The position numbers were made by a program, and so were the translations under genes. From assembly GCF_014137855.1 (NCBI RefSeq), contig NZ_JACGWT010000004.1, positions 1-64,000 of the forward strand: 64,000 bases of DNA. The letters run 5' to 3'. The DNA comes from Microlunatus kandeliicorticis. GTDB lineage: Bacteria; Actinomycetota; Actinomycetes; Propionibacteriales; Propionibacteriaceae. The notes under the pieces were generated by a model. It did not search any database, had not been told where the DNA came from, and was given only the letters and a program-made list of their open reading frames with translations. Below are positions 45,080 through 53,697 of the stretch, one piece after another; position 1 is the stretch's first letter, and each line of letters begins with the position of its first letter.

Positions 45080-45879
45080 AGCTGGATCCCGCACTCGCTC
45101 TTGCCCAGCCCGGCCCACCGACCGCTGCGCGGGTCGTCCCCGACCGGACGGCTGGTGCACGGCTCGCAGCCCACCGAGGGGTAGCCGTCCTCGAGCAGCG
45201 GGTTGATGATCAAGCCGTGCCGCTCGATGTAGTCGGCCACGTCCTGGTCGCTCCAGCCGGCGATCGGGGCGATCCTGATCATGTTCTTGCTGGGGCTGTA
45301 CGACACCACCTGGGTGCGCGCCCGGGACCGGCTGTCGGCCCGCCGGACGCCGGTGGCCCAGGCGTCGTAGGGCGCCAGCACCCGGTTGAGCGGCTCGACC
45401 TTGCGCAGCTTGCAGCACAGGTCGGGGTTGGTGGCGAACAGGTCCTTGCCGTGCGCGGCGTCCTGCTGTGCCACCGTCTGCTCGGGCGTCACGTTGACCA
45501 CGTGGACGTCGAACATCGCCTCGACCGCGTCGCGGGTGCCGATGGTCTCGGCGAAGTGGTAGCCGGTGTCGAGGAAGATCACGTCGATCCCCGGCGCCAC
45601 CTGCTCGGCCAGGTGCACCATCACGGTGTCGGCCATCGAGGAGGTGACGGCCATCCGGTACCCGAACTGCTCGAAGCCCCAGGCCAGGATCTCCTGGGCC
45701 GACGCGTGCGCCAGCCGCATGTTGGCGTCCCGCGCGATGGTCTCGAGCTTGTCGGTGCTGCGCTGCCGGACCGGTCGCCGCACCGAGTAGGGCTGGCTGG
45801 TCAGTTTGTCCGATCGCGGCCCGAACGGGTTCGCGAACCCGGCGAGGTGGCTCGGACGGAGGAGGTGGTCCACGGTCAT
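45076..45879 (-). CDS. cysH: Assimilatory adenylylsulfate (APS) reductase
   Basis: 267 residues. It reduces APS to sulfite with thioredoxin or similar. Besides the phosphosulfate-binding loop MAVTSSMADTVMVHL and the catalytic C-terminus KSECGIQL, the chain has CC near residue 155 and CEPC near residue 238, the four cysteines that bind a 4Fe-4S cluster; this marks the APS-using form. ATG at 45879 has GAGGGAGAGCAG upstream and overlaps the stop of the zinc-ribbon gene; the frame extends further upstream but that part lies in the neighbour. Confidence 0.94.
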
Positions 45880-46079
45880 CGACTGCTCTCCCTCGGGGAC
45901 GGGTCTGCCGATGTCAGACCCAGGAACGTGACGGAGAACGCGCGCAGACAGCTGCGGCATTCCCATCCCGTCTCCAGCGGGAAGAGCGTCTCCTCGGCGC
46001 AGTAGGGGCAGTAGCTGATCGCCTGGTGCCTAGAGCCGGCCCGGACCGGGCTCGGACCGCTGCTCGTGCTGCCGGTCAC
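45876..46079 (-). CDS. Small zinc-ribbon protein of the sulfate assimilation operon
   Basis: 67 residues. Two CxxC knuckles, CPYC and CRSC, 15 residues apart in a segment with ETLFPLETGWE between them, make a zinc ribbon; the remainder is a short Ser/Gly/Pro lead and tail. The GTG start overlaps the sulfite reductase stop and its own stop overlaps the cysH start, each by 4 bases, so it is embedded in the operon. I recall such a small protein between the sulfite reductase and cysH genes in other actinobacteria, with no established function; possible roles are regulation, metal or sulfur handling. Confidence 0.82.
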   Translation of the reverse strand: MTGSTSSGPSPVRAGSRHQAISYCPYCAEETLFPLETGWECRSCLRAFSVTFLGLTSADPSPRESSR

Positions 46080-47773
46080 GCCAGCACCGTCTCGTCGGCG
46101 CGGGCCACCCACTGGGCGAACCGCTCGCCGTCGGTGCGCTCGGCCAGGTAGGCCTTGGCCAGCCGCTCGACGTAGTCGGGCAGGTCGTCGGCGACCACCT
46201 TGTGGCCGCGCAGCTTGCGGCCGAACCCGGCGTCGAGGCCGAGCCCGCCGCCGAGGTGGACCTGGAAGCCCTCGACCTGGTGGCCGTCCGGCCCGGGCAC
46301 CAGCTGGCCCTTGAGCCCGATGTCGGCGACCTGGATCCGGGCGCACGAGTTGGGGCAGCCGTTGAGGTTGACGGTGATGGGGGAGTCGAGGTTGCCGAGT
46401 CGCTGCTCGAGCTCGTCGACCAGCGCCGCGGCGCGGCCCTTGGTCTCGACGATGGCCAGCTTGCAGAACTCGATCCCGGTGCAGGCCAGCACCGAGCGGC
46501 GCCAGGCCGTCGGGTCGGCGGTCAGGCCGAGCTCGGTCCGGACGGCCTCGATCAACGGCTGCACCCGGTCCTCGGCGACGTCGAGCACCAGCAGCTTCTG
46601 CATCGGCGTGGTCCGGACCCGGGACGAGCCGTGCGCCTCGGCCAGCTCGGCGAGCCGGACCAGCTTCTCGCCGCTGACCCGGCCGGCCACCGCGCTGAAG
46701 CCGACGAAGTAGTTGCCGTCCTGCTGCCGGTTCACCCCGACGTGGTCGCCCGGGGCGACCGGCGTGGCCGGGGCCGGCCCGTCGACCAACGGGCGGTGCA
46801 GGTACTCGGTCTCGAGCACCCGGCGGAACTTCTCCGGGCCCCAGTCGGCGACCAGGAACTTGATCCGGGCCTTGGTCCGGAGCCGTCGGTAGCCGTAGTC
46901 GCGGAACACCCGGACCACTCCGGCCCAGACGTCGGCGACCTCGTCGAGCGGCACCCAGGCCCCCAGCCGCTGCGCGAGCATCGGGTTGGTCGACAGCCCG
47001 CCGCCGACCCAGAGGTCGAAGCCCGGGCCGTGCTCGGGGTGCTCGACGCCGACGAACGCGACGTCGTTGATCTCCGGGACGGTGTCCTGGCTGGGGTGGC
47101 CGCTGATCGCGGTCTTGAACTTCCGCGGCAGGTTGGAGAACTCCTCGCTGCCGATGTAGCGCTCGGCGATCTCCCGCACCGCCGGGGTGCCGTCGACGAT
47201 CTCGTCGGCCGCGATCCCGGCCACCGGGGAGCCGAGGATGACCCGCGGGCAGTCGCCGCAGGCCTCCATCGTCGACAGCCCGACCGATTCGAGCCGACGC
47301 CAGATCTCCGGCACGTCCTCGATCCGGATCCAGTGCAGCTGGACGTTCTGCCGGTCGGTGACGTCGGCGGTGCCGCGGGCGAAGTCGATGCTGATCTGCC
47401 CGACCACCCGCAGCTGCTCGGTGGTGAGCGCCCCGCCGTCGATCCGCACCCGGAGCATGAAGTGGCTGTCGTCGAGCTCGTGCGGCTCGAGGGTGGCGGT
47501 CTTGCCGCCGTCGATCCCGGGCCGGCGCTGGGTGTAGAGACCCATCCAGCGGAACCGGTTGCGCAGGTCGGAGGGGTCGATGCTGGCGAAGCCGCGGACC
47601 GCGTAGATGTTCTCGATCCGGCTCCGGACGTGCAGCGCGTCGTCGTCCTTCTTGGCCTGCTCGTTGGGGTTGAGCGGCTCGCGGTACCCGAGCGCCCACT
47701 GGCCCTCGCCCTTGGCGCGGCGCGGGGAGCCGGCGCGGGCAGGGCGGGTCGGGCGGGAGTCTGCGACGGTCAT
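46076..47773 (-). CDS. nirA: Ferredoxin-dependent sulfite reductase (siroheme, 4Fe-4S)
   Basis: 565 residues, the size of Mycobacterium SirA/NirA. It reduces sulfite to sulfide with six electrons from ferredoxin. The four cluster cysteines are in CTGIEFCKLA and NLNGCPNSCAR in the second half; the siroheme-contact region TDRQNVQLHW is near residue 140 and the ACGDCPR motif near residue 172. Lack of a flavin domain separates it from CysJI. A nitrite reductase role is possible by family, but the operon (cysH, cysC) points to sulfite. ATG at 47773 has GAAGAGGACC upstream. Confidence 0.94.
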   Translation of the reverse strand: MTVADSRPTRPARAGSPRRAKGEGQWALGYREPLNPNEQAKKDDDALHVRSRIENIYAVRGFASIDPSDLRNRFRWMGLYTQRRPGIDGGKTATLEPHELDDSHFMLRVRIDGGALTTEQLRVVGQISIDFARGTADVTDRQNVQLHWIRIEDVPEIWRRLESVGLSTMEACGDCPRVILGSPVAGIAADEIVDGTPAVREIAERYIGSEEFSNLPRKFKTAISGHPSQDTVPEINDVAFVGVEHPEHGPGFDLWVGGGLSTNPMLAQRLGAWVPLDEVADVWAGVVRVFRDYGYRRLRTKARIKFLVADWGPEKFRRVLETEYLHRPLVDGPAPATPVAPGDHVGVNRQQDGNYFVGFSAVAGRVSGEKLVRLAELAEAHGSSRVRTTPMQKLLVLDVAEDRVQPLIEAVRTELGLTADPTAWRRSVLACTGIEFCKLAIVETKGRAAALVDELEQRLGNLDSPITVNLNGCPNSCARIQVADIGLKGQLVPGPDGHQVEGFQVHLGGGLGLDAGFGRKLRGHKVVADDLPDYVERLAKAYLAERTDGERFAQWVARADETVLA

Positions 47774-47855
47774 CGGTCCTCTTCGGGTGCGGTCCGGGCG
47801 GGGTGCGGGCTCGGCGCGACGCGAGGGTTCCGATTCGCGCAGGGGCCCGGGTGCG

Positions 47856-47978
47856 TCAGCGGTACGAGCGGGAAAGAGGACACATCATCGACTTGGTACG
47901 ACCGAAGTCGACGTAACGCCGGACGACCTGATGATCCGGCGAGAGCCAGGTCATCTCCCAGGTCGGGGCGGTGCGCAT
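47856..47978 (-). CDS. 40-codon upstream ORF of the sulfate assimilation operon
   Basis: ATG at 47978 is preceded by AAAGGTGAGG, a good ribosome binding site, and opens a 40-residue frame ending 82 bases before nirA. The product is basic and aromatic in part (MRTAPTWEMTWLS at the N-terminus; RRYVDFGRTKSMMCPLSRSYR at the end can be split as RRYVDFGRTK and SMMCPLSR). It has only one cysteine, so it is not a poly-Cys attenuator of the kind proposed in mycobacteria. It could be a leader peptide or a small functional protein; I recognise no family. It is too short to be found by usual length limits. Confidence 0.5.
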   Translation of the reverse strand: MRTAPTWEMTWLSPDHQVVRRYVDFGRTKSMMCPLSRSYR

Positions 47979-48031
47979 GACCTCACCTTTGGCCAGACGT
48001 CCCGCCCGATCAAGTTGGTTTCCCAGAATAT

Positions 48032-48044
48032 GAGATCAGGTCTC
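48032..48044. promoter_or_regulatory. Imperfect palindrome upstream of the sulfur operon
   Basis: GAGATCAGGTCTC, an odd inverted repeat with one mismatch in each arm, overlaps the end of yihY and lies about 55 bases before the 40-codon ORF. It is a candidate operator; no -10/-35 pair is convincing near it. Confidence 0.3.
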
Positions 48045-49196
48045 GTCTTTTGGACGCCGGTCCGACGCGCGGGTGTCGGGAACGGCGGCGAGCCCGGCCG
48101 CCAGCCGGGCCTCGAGCGGGCTGTCGGCGGCGGCCACCGCCCGGTCGGTGGCGCGGAGGCGCTCGATCGCGGCAGCCGCCTCCGGGTCCGGGCCGGAGGT
48201 CCCGGCCGGTTCGGCGCCGCCTGCAGCATCCTCGCCGGCGCGCTCGGTCCCGGCGGCGTCCGCGACCTCGTGGCTCTCGCCGTGGCCGAAGACCGCGGGC
48301 CACAGGGTGGCCACGGCGGAGTTGAGCGCGGCCCCGATCAGCACGGCCAGCGACATCACGTAGAGCCAGATCAGGATGGCGATCGGGGCGGCCAGCGGGC
48401 CGTAGATCGTGGTGCTGCCCGAGCTGATCCCCAGCACGTAGCGGAGCAGCACGCTGCCGCCCACCCAGATGGCCAGCGACAGCGCGGCGCCGGGCAGGTG
48501 ACCGCGCCACCGGGTCCGGGCCGGGACGGCGATCCGGTAGAGCGCGATCAGGAACAGCACCGAGCCGAGCACCATCACCGGCCAGTAGAGGAGCCCGATC
48601 GGCTCGAGCCGGCGTGGCAGCAGCCGGGCCACGAGCGAGGGACCGGCCAGCACCAGCGGCACCAGCACCACCCCGAGCAGCAGGAAGATCACGTACGAGA
48701 CGAACGAGAGCGCCCGGGTCCGGACCAGGTTCCGGACGCCGCCCTGGCCGTACATGATCGTGATGGTGTCGAAGAAGACGTTGAGCGCGCGCGAGCCCGA
48801 CCACAGGGCCAGCACGAAGCCGATGGAGATCACCGAGTAGCGGCCCGAGGTGAGGACGTCGGACAGCGTCGGCGCGAGGACGGCCTCGACGGTGCTCGGG
48901 TTGAGCACCCGGGAGGCCAGCGAGAGGATCTGGGTCTGGAAGCCGGCGACATCGGCGCTGCGGAACTGGCTGGCCACGAAGCCGATCGCGCCGGCCAGGC
49001 CGAAGATCAGCGGCGGCAGCGACAGGATCGCGAAGAAGGCAGCCTCCGCGGCGAGCCCGGTCACCCGGTAGCGGAAGCAGACCGTGAAGGTGGCTGCGGC
49101 CATCCGGCCCACCGTCGCCCCGACCCGGCGGACCGGCGCCGGGACGACCCGGGCCAGCCGCGACCGCAGTCCGTGGTGCGGGGTCCGGTCGGCCAT
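48036..49196 (-). CDS. YihY/virulence factor BrkB family membrane protein
   Basis: 386 residues. Six hydrophobic helices in residues 35-285 with YRVTGLAAEAAFFAILSLPPLIFGL at the start (the AA-FF-LSL-PP pattern is the family hallmark) and IYGPLAAPIAILIWLYV near the end. The C-terminal 85 residues are Ala/Glu/Gly-rich and cytoplasmic. The family is not RNase BN, as older annotations said; its role is not settled. ATG at 49196 lies 7 bases after TACCGT; GTG at 49205 would overlap that box. Confidence 0.88.
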   Translation of the reverse strand: MADRTPHHGLRSRLARVVPAPVRRVGATVGRMAAATFTVCFRYRVTGLAAEAAFFAILSLPPLIFGLAGAIGFVASQFRSADVAGFQTQILSLASRVLNPSTVEAVLAPTLSDVLTSGRYSVISIGFVLALWSGSRALNVFFDTITIMYGQGGVRNLVRTRALSFVSYVIFLLLGVVLVPLVLAGPSLVARLLPRRLEPIGLLYWPVMVLGSVLFLIALYRIAVPARTRWRGHLPGAALSLAIWVGGSVLLRYVLGISSGSTTIYGPLAAPIAILIWLYVMSLAVLIGAALNSAVATLWPAVFGHGESHEVADAAGTERAGEDAAGGAEPAGTSGPDPEAAAAIERLRATDRAVAAADSPLEARLAAGLAAVPDTRASDRRPKDET

Positions 49197-49203
49197 GACG
49201 TCC

Positions 49204-49209
49204 ACGGTA
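49204..49209 (-). promoter_or_regulatory. -10 box of a leaderless promoter (yihY)
   Basis: TACCGT on the minus strand ends 7 bases before ATG at 49196. Confidence 0.5.
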
Positions 49210-49476
49210 GAGGCGCGTCCGGCCGTCCCGGAGGATCTGCGCGCCGGGCGGCCCCCGATCCGGGCTCCGGCCGGTTCCGGTCGGGCCCCACGGAGCAGTC
49301 CGGAAAAGATCCGACGGGACCCGGAATAGCGGTCCTCGGGTCGCGGTTGTGCTGGTCGGTCGGTGCGGGACAGTGTCCCCGGGCCTCAACCAACGCCTTC
49401 GCGGACCACACCGGTAGACCGGTACCGCGTTGCGCACCTCGCCGAGAGGCGACCGCCGCACCGACCGCCGGCAACG

Positions 49477-49510
49477 CGCAGGGCACCGTGGTTCTCCACG
49501 GTGCCCTGCG
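49477..49510 (-). terminator. Hairpin terminator after the first S33 peptidase gene
   Basis: A perfect 15-bp stem (49477-49491 with 49496-49510) with loop TTCT, 40 bases beyond the stop of the peptidase gene on the minus strand. Confidence 0.8.
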
Positions 49511-49549
49511 TCGTCTCCGGAGCCGGTGACCCGCCCGGTGGGGGCGGGC

Positions 49550-51361
49550 TCAGCCGAGCGGCCCCGCGGCCGCGTCGGCAGCGATGCTCTTCTGCAGGGT
49601 GGCCGCGGTCCGGCTCGACGCCGAACCGGCGAACGGCTGGTAGGCGCCGGTGCAGGTGGTGCCGTAGGCCGGCAGCTTGCGGGTCAGCAGGTAGCGGTCG
49701 ACCGCGCGGGTGACGCAGGAGGAGGTCCCGTAGGCGGTGTGGCCCCAGGACCGGCTGGAGAGCAGTCGGGTGTTCGGCATCAGGGTGTCGACGCGCTGGG
49801 CGTTCGCGTAGTTGGTGGCCGGGTCCCAGGTGTTGCCGACCACCAGGATGGTCGCGGCCGTCCGCTTGGTGAACGGTCCGCGGTAGGCGTCCTCGTCGTG
49901 GGCCTTCCAGGTCGCGGTCGCGCACGGCGCCGAGGCCCAGGTCCAGGAGGCGCCGAAGTACGGGGCGGCGGCGTCGGCCTTGCGGGCGGCGCCGGCCCAC
50001 GCCGACGGCGAGGACGGCTCCAGACCGTCGCTGCACTGGACGCCGGAGTAGGACTCCTGGCTGTCGTCGTAGCCGAGGCCGCGGATCTGGCGGGCCTCGT
50101 GCAGGGTGCGGGCCAGCGCGCGCTGGAGCGCGGCGGTGGACGCCGACCGTGCGGCGCTGCTGTCGGTGGCCGCCAGCAGCTGCGCGGTGGTGGTCATCAG
50201 CTGCGGCCCGGCGGTGGAGTCGTAGAGCTCCTGACCGACGTAGCTGATCCACAGCGCGTAGCTGATCGTCCCGTCGGTGGTCTGCAGCGGGTGCGCGCGC
50301 AGTCGGTCGGCCAGCAGCGCGAACTTCTGCTGCGCCGTCCGGGTGCCGCCGGCCAGGTCGCACCGGGTCGGGCCGGCCGCGTCGCAGCGGCGCATCAGCT
50401 CCTTGAGCGCCTTCCAGCTGCCCTCGGCGGAGCGCAGCCGGGCGGTCAGCGGGGTGTTCCGGTTGGCCGAGGTGCCGGCCCAGGTGGTCGGGTCGATCAC
50501 CCCGTCGATGGCCAGCACCCGGAAGCGGTCCGGGAACAGGTTGGCGTAGACCTCGCCGAGGTAGGTGCCGTAGGAGAAGCCGAGATAGTTGAGCTTGCTG
50601 TCCTTGACCGCGCGGCGGGCGAGCTCCATGTCGCGGGCGACCTCGGCGGTCGACATCGCCGACGCGGTGGCGCGGCCACGGTTCGCGCAGGCCCTGGCCA
50701 GCGCGGCGGCGGACCGGAGGTGGGCCTTCTGCTCGGCCGCGGTGACCGGGAAGCCGACGGCGAATCCGCTCAGCGCACTGGTCTGTGCCGCCGTGCTGGA
50801 GAAGCAGCGCAGCGGGCTGCTGGCGTTGGTGCCGCGCGGGTCCATGCCGACGATGTCGAACTGGCGACGCAGCGCGGGCGAGAACATCGAGGACGCCTCG
50901 GCGGCCAGCTCGACCGCGGAACCGCCCGGTCCGCCCGGGTTCACGAACAGCGAGCCGATCCGGTGGGCGCGGTCGGTGGCCGGGTTCTTGAGCAGCCGCA
51001 CCTTCAGCTTGGCGCCGGTCGGCTTGTCGTAGTCGAGCGGCACCGTCAGCCAGCTGCACCGCAGCCGGCTGTCCCGGTAGGAGGACGGGCAGCGGGTCCA
51101 GCCGAGCTTCGGGGTCTTCACCCGGGAGAGCCGGCGCGCCTCGGTGGCCGAGGTCTTCGCCGGCTTCGGCTTGGTGGCGGCGGTGGCGGCGGTGGCGGCG
51201 CGCGTCGCCGACGCCGCAGCGCCCGCAGCCGCAGCGCCCGCACCGGGGGTGGCCGAGGCGACCGGGGACGGGGCCAGCAGGCTGCCGGCGAGCAGCCCGG
51301 TGGCGAGCAGCCCGGTGGCGAGGAGGTGGGGGGACGGGCGCAGGCGTGACGGGACGCGCAT
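49550..51361 (-). CDS. Secreted S33-family alpha/beta hydrolase (tripeptidyl aminopeptidase-like), copy 1
   Basis: 603 residues. The signal peptide spans about residues 1-36 (basic start, SPHLLATGLLATGLLAGSLL core, ASA before cleavage), followed by an Ala/Thr-rich linker. The hydrolase domain has NPGGPGGSA (oxyanion hole), FDIVGMDPRGTNAS, the nucleophile elbow GFSYGTYLGE, and in the C-terminal TAP-like part GNTWDPATNYANA (acid) and SWGHTAYG (histidine). Streptomyces homologues (Tap, SlpD, SlpE) remove N-terminal tripeptides from secreted proteins. The same arrangement is repeated in the next gene. ATG at 51361 gives the best signal peptide. Confidence 0.9.
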   Translation of the reverse strand: MRVPSRLRPSPHLLATGLLATGLLAGSLLAPSPVASATPGAGAAAAGAAASATRAATAATAATKPKPAKTSATEARRLSRVKTPKLGWTRCPSSYRDSRLRCSWLTVPLDYDKPTGAKLKVRLLKNPATDRAHRIGSLFVNPGGPGGSAVELAAEASSMFSPALRRQFDIVGMDPRGTNASSPLRCFSSTAAQTSALSGFAVGFPVTAAEQKAHLRSAAALARACANRGRATASAMSTAEVARDMELARRAVKDSKLNYLGFSYGTYLGEVYANLFPDRFRVLAIDGVIDPTTWAGTSANRNTPLTARLRSAEGSWKALKELMRRCDAAGPTRCDLAGGTRTAQQKFALLADRLRAHPLQTTDGTISYALWISYVGQELYDSTAGPQLMTTTAQLLAATDSSAARSASTAALQRALARTLHEARQIRGLGYDDSQESYSGVQCSDGLEPSSPSAWAGAARKADAAAPYFGASWTWASAPCATATWKAHDEDAYRGPFTKRTAATILVVGNTWDPATNYANAQRVDTLMPNTRLLSSRSWGHTAYGTSSCVTRAVDRYLLTRKLPAYGTTCTGAYQPFAGSASSRTAATLQKSIAADAAAGPLG

Positions 51362-51630
51362 GCGGGAACCTCGATCTGTGGTCGGAGCGGAGGGAGCCGG
51401 ACGTCGGCGCGGACCTCGGGGCAGCGGGAGGGGCGAGCGGCGCGCGTCGACGCGGAGCCGGGCGGACGGGGGGAGTCGACCCACCCGCAGTCTCTCAACC
51501 GGACCGGCGGCTGCCCACCCCGGACGGACTCGGTTGGGTCACGGTTCGCCCAGCGCCGGGTGAGGATCGGCCGGGTTTCGTTCAGGGTCGGAATGCCCTG
51601 AGCAGCCGCCCGGCCGCTCTCACCGGGCTC
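51362..51630. other. Gene-free region between the two peptidase genes
   Basis: About 270 bases; it should hold the promoter of copy 1 and the 3' end of copy 2. I see no clear hairpin or box. Confidence 0.5.
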
Positions 51631-53562
51631 TCAGCGGACGCCGTTGGCGCGGATCAGCGCCTCGGCCAGCGGGTCGAGCCGGACACCCTGCCACGACAGC
51701 CCGCTGCGGGCGGTGCGCGCCTGCCCGGAGAGCACCGGCTGGCTGAACGGCCGGTAGGCCGTGTGGCAGACCAGCCCACGACGGGGTAGCTGCCGGGTCA
51801 GCAGGTAGGTGTCGATCTTGTCGCTGGCGCAGGTGGAGAACCCGTAGGAGGTGTGGCCCCAGTTGTCGGCGCTGAGCAGCCGGGAGGTCGGCATCAGCGC
51901 GGCGGCGGCCTTCGCCCCGCGGTACGGCGTGGCCGGGTCCCAGTCGGCACCGACGATCAGCACGGTGTTGGCGGTGCGCTTGGTGAACGGCCCGCGGTAG
52001 GCGTCCTCGTCGGTGGCCGTCCAGGTCGAACGGGCACAGGCCGCCGAGGCCCAGTCCCAGAGCCGGCCGAAGTAGGGCGAGGTCTTGTCGTCGGCGGCAC
52101 CGGCCCGGACCCAGGTCTGCGGCGAGGTGGGGTGCTGGGCGTCGGTGCAGAGCACCGCGTTGTACGCGTCGAGGCTGTTGTCGTAGGGGAAGGCCCGGCG
52201 CTGCCCGGGGGTGCTCGCCTGCCGCGTGCGGAGCGCGTCGAGGGTGCGCAGGGTGGCGGCGAGCCGGGCGCTGGCCGCCTGCAGCTCAGCCTGCTCGGCG
52301 CCGGTGCGCCGGGCGGCCGGACGGTCCTGCTCGTTCGCCAGCTCGGTGGTGTCGGACAGCACCTGGGTGACGTCGTCGGGTGCGGTCGGCGAGTAGAGCA
52401 GCTGGCTGAGGTTCCCGACCAGGTCGGCGTAGTGCAGCGTGTAGGTGTCGCCGCTGAACGGGTCGGTCTGCACCAGCGGCTTCTTCTTCAGCCGGTCGGC
52501 GAGCGCGGCCAGGTTCTTCACCGGGTCACCGGCCGCGTAGAGGCAGTAGCGCGGCCCGACCTTGTCGCAGCGGCGCAGGATCTCCTGCAGCGCCCGCCAG
52601 GAGCCGGCGGCCGAGCCGAGCCGCTCGTCGATCAGCCGGTTCGAGCCGCGACCCACCCAGGCCTCGGGGTCGATGGTCCCGTCGAGCACCATCGTCCGGA
52701 TCCGGTCCGGGAACAGGTTGGCGTAGACCTCGCCGAGGTAGGTGCCGTAGGAGAAGCCGAGGTAGTTGAGCTTGCTGTCCCCGACGCTGCGCCGCAGCAC
52801 GTCCATGTCGCGGGCCACCTCGGCGGTCGACATCGACGCCGACAGCGGCTCACCGGTCGTGCTGCAGCCGCGGGCGAGCTGGGCGCTGGCGGCCAGGTAG
52901 CTCTTCTCCTGCGTCGCCCCGTACGGGAACGGGGTGCTCTGCAGCACCTTGAGCGACGGCGCCTGGGTGCGGGCGTCGGCGAAGCAGCGCACCTGGTCGC
53001 TGTAGCCGACCCCGCGCGGGTCGATGCCGACGATGTCGAAGGCGTCGAGGAGCGAGGGGTCGAGGAAGCCGGCCGCGTCGGAGACCAGTTCGGTGGCCGA
53101 GCCTCCCGGCCCGCCCGGGTTGAGGAACAGCGTGCCGATCCGCTTGGACGGCTTCCGGGCCGGCAGCTTCACCAGCGCCAGCTCGGTCGTGGCCCCGCGG
53201 GGCTGGTCGTAGTCCATCGGCAGCTTCGCGGTCGCGCAGCGCAGGTCGCCGCCGCAGCCGTACCAGGCCAGCTTCGGTGCCGGCACCCGGTCGACCCGGC
53301 GGGCCTCGAGCAGCGACGTCCGGTCGTACGCCGGTCGCTGGTGCCGGTGCCCGGGCAGCGACTTCGGCGGGGGCGGTGGGGCCGCCGGGGCCTGCAGCAC
53401 CGGCCCGCCGAGACCGAGCAGCACCGCCGCGGCCAGCACCAGCGCGCCCCGACCGGCCCGGCGCACCGGGCCGGTCGGGCGCGGCGAGGCGGGCGACGGC
53501 CCCGCCGTCGACGGCGCGGCCGTCCTCCGGCGGGACGAGAGGGGCAGGGTGCGGCGAGGCAT
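51631..53562 (-). CDS. Secreted S33-family alpha/beta hydrolase (tripeptidyl aminopeptidase-like), copy 2
   Basis: 643 residues. A long twin-basic N-terminus (SSRRRTAAPS, PVRRAGRGALVLAAAVLLGLGG) ends in a hydrophobic core and APAAPPPPPK, so it is exported, possibly by the Tat route, though the RR motif is not canonical. Motifs match copy 1: NPGGPGGSA, FDIVGIDPRGVGYS, GFSYGTYLGE, GADWDPATPYRGA, NWGHTSYG, and the shared EDAYRGPFTKRTAN. The two genes are an old tandem duplication: the catalytic core is kept and the N-termini, linkers and loops differ. Confidence 0.9.
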   Translation of the reverse strand: MPRRTLPLSSRRRTAAPSTAGPSPASPRPTGPVRRAGRGALVLAAAVLLGLGGPVLQAPAAPPPPPKSLPGHRHQRPAYDRTSLLEARRVDRVPAPKLAWYGCGGDLRCATAKLPMDYDQPRGATTELALVKLPARKPSKRIGTLFLNPGGPGGSATELVSDAAGFLDPSLLDAFDIVGIDPRGVGYSDQVRCFADARTQAPSLKVLQSTPFPYGATQEKSYLAASAQLARGCSTTGEPLSASMSTAEVARDMDVLRRSVGDSKLNYLGFSYGTYLGEVYANLFPDRIRTMVLDGTIDPEAWVGRGSNRLIDERLGSAAGSWRALQEILRRCDKVGPRYCLYAAGDPVKNLAALADRLKKKPLVQTDPFSGDTYTLHYADLVGNLSQLLYSPTAPDDVTQVLSDTTELANEQDRPAARRTGAEQAELQAASARLAATLRTLDALRTRQASTPGQRRAFPYDNSLDAYNAVLCTDAQHPTSPQTWVRAGAADDKTSPYFGRLWDWASAACARSTWTATDEDAYRGPFTKRTANTVLIVGADWDPATPYRGAKAAAALMPTSRLLSADNWGHTSYGFSTCASDKIDTYLLTRQLPRRGLVCHTAYRPFSQPVLSGQARTARSGLSWQGVRLDPLAEALIRANGVR

Positions 53563-53697
53563 GGCGGTCCTGTGGGTCTGCTGCGAGCGGGGGGAGTGCC
53601 GGCGATGCTACGGGCCGGCACTGACGTCCGCAGGGACGACGCGGAACCGCCGCCGATCGGGACCGGATCGAGAGCCGGCCGAGACCTGACCGTGAGG

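Larger units (their letters stand above)
49197..49549. other. Gene-free region between yihY and the first S33 peptidase
   Basis: About 350 bases with the yihY promoter at the left and a terminator hairpin at 49477-49510. Nothing else is recognised; open frames here have neither plausible starts nor protein-like composition. Confidence 0.6.

Noticed and set aside
47774-47855. Riboswitch or cysteine attenuator directly before nirA
   Set aside because: No run of cysteine codons and no recognisable SAM-riboswitch core; only GC-rich sequence.
48036-49196. Annotation of the YihY protein as ribonuclease BN
   Set aside because: The sequence is a multi-helix membrane protein; the RNase BN name for this family is an old error.
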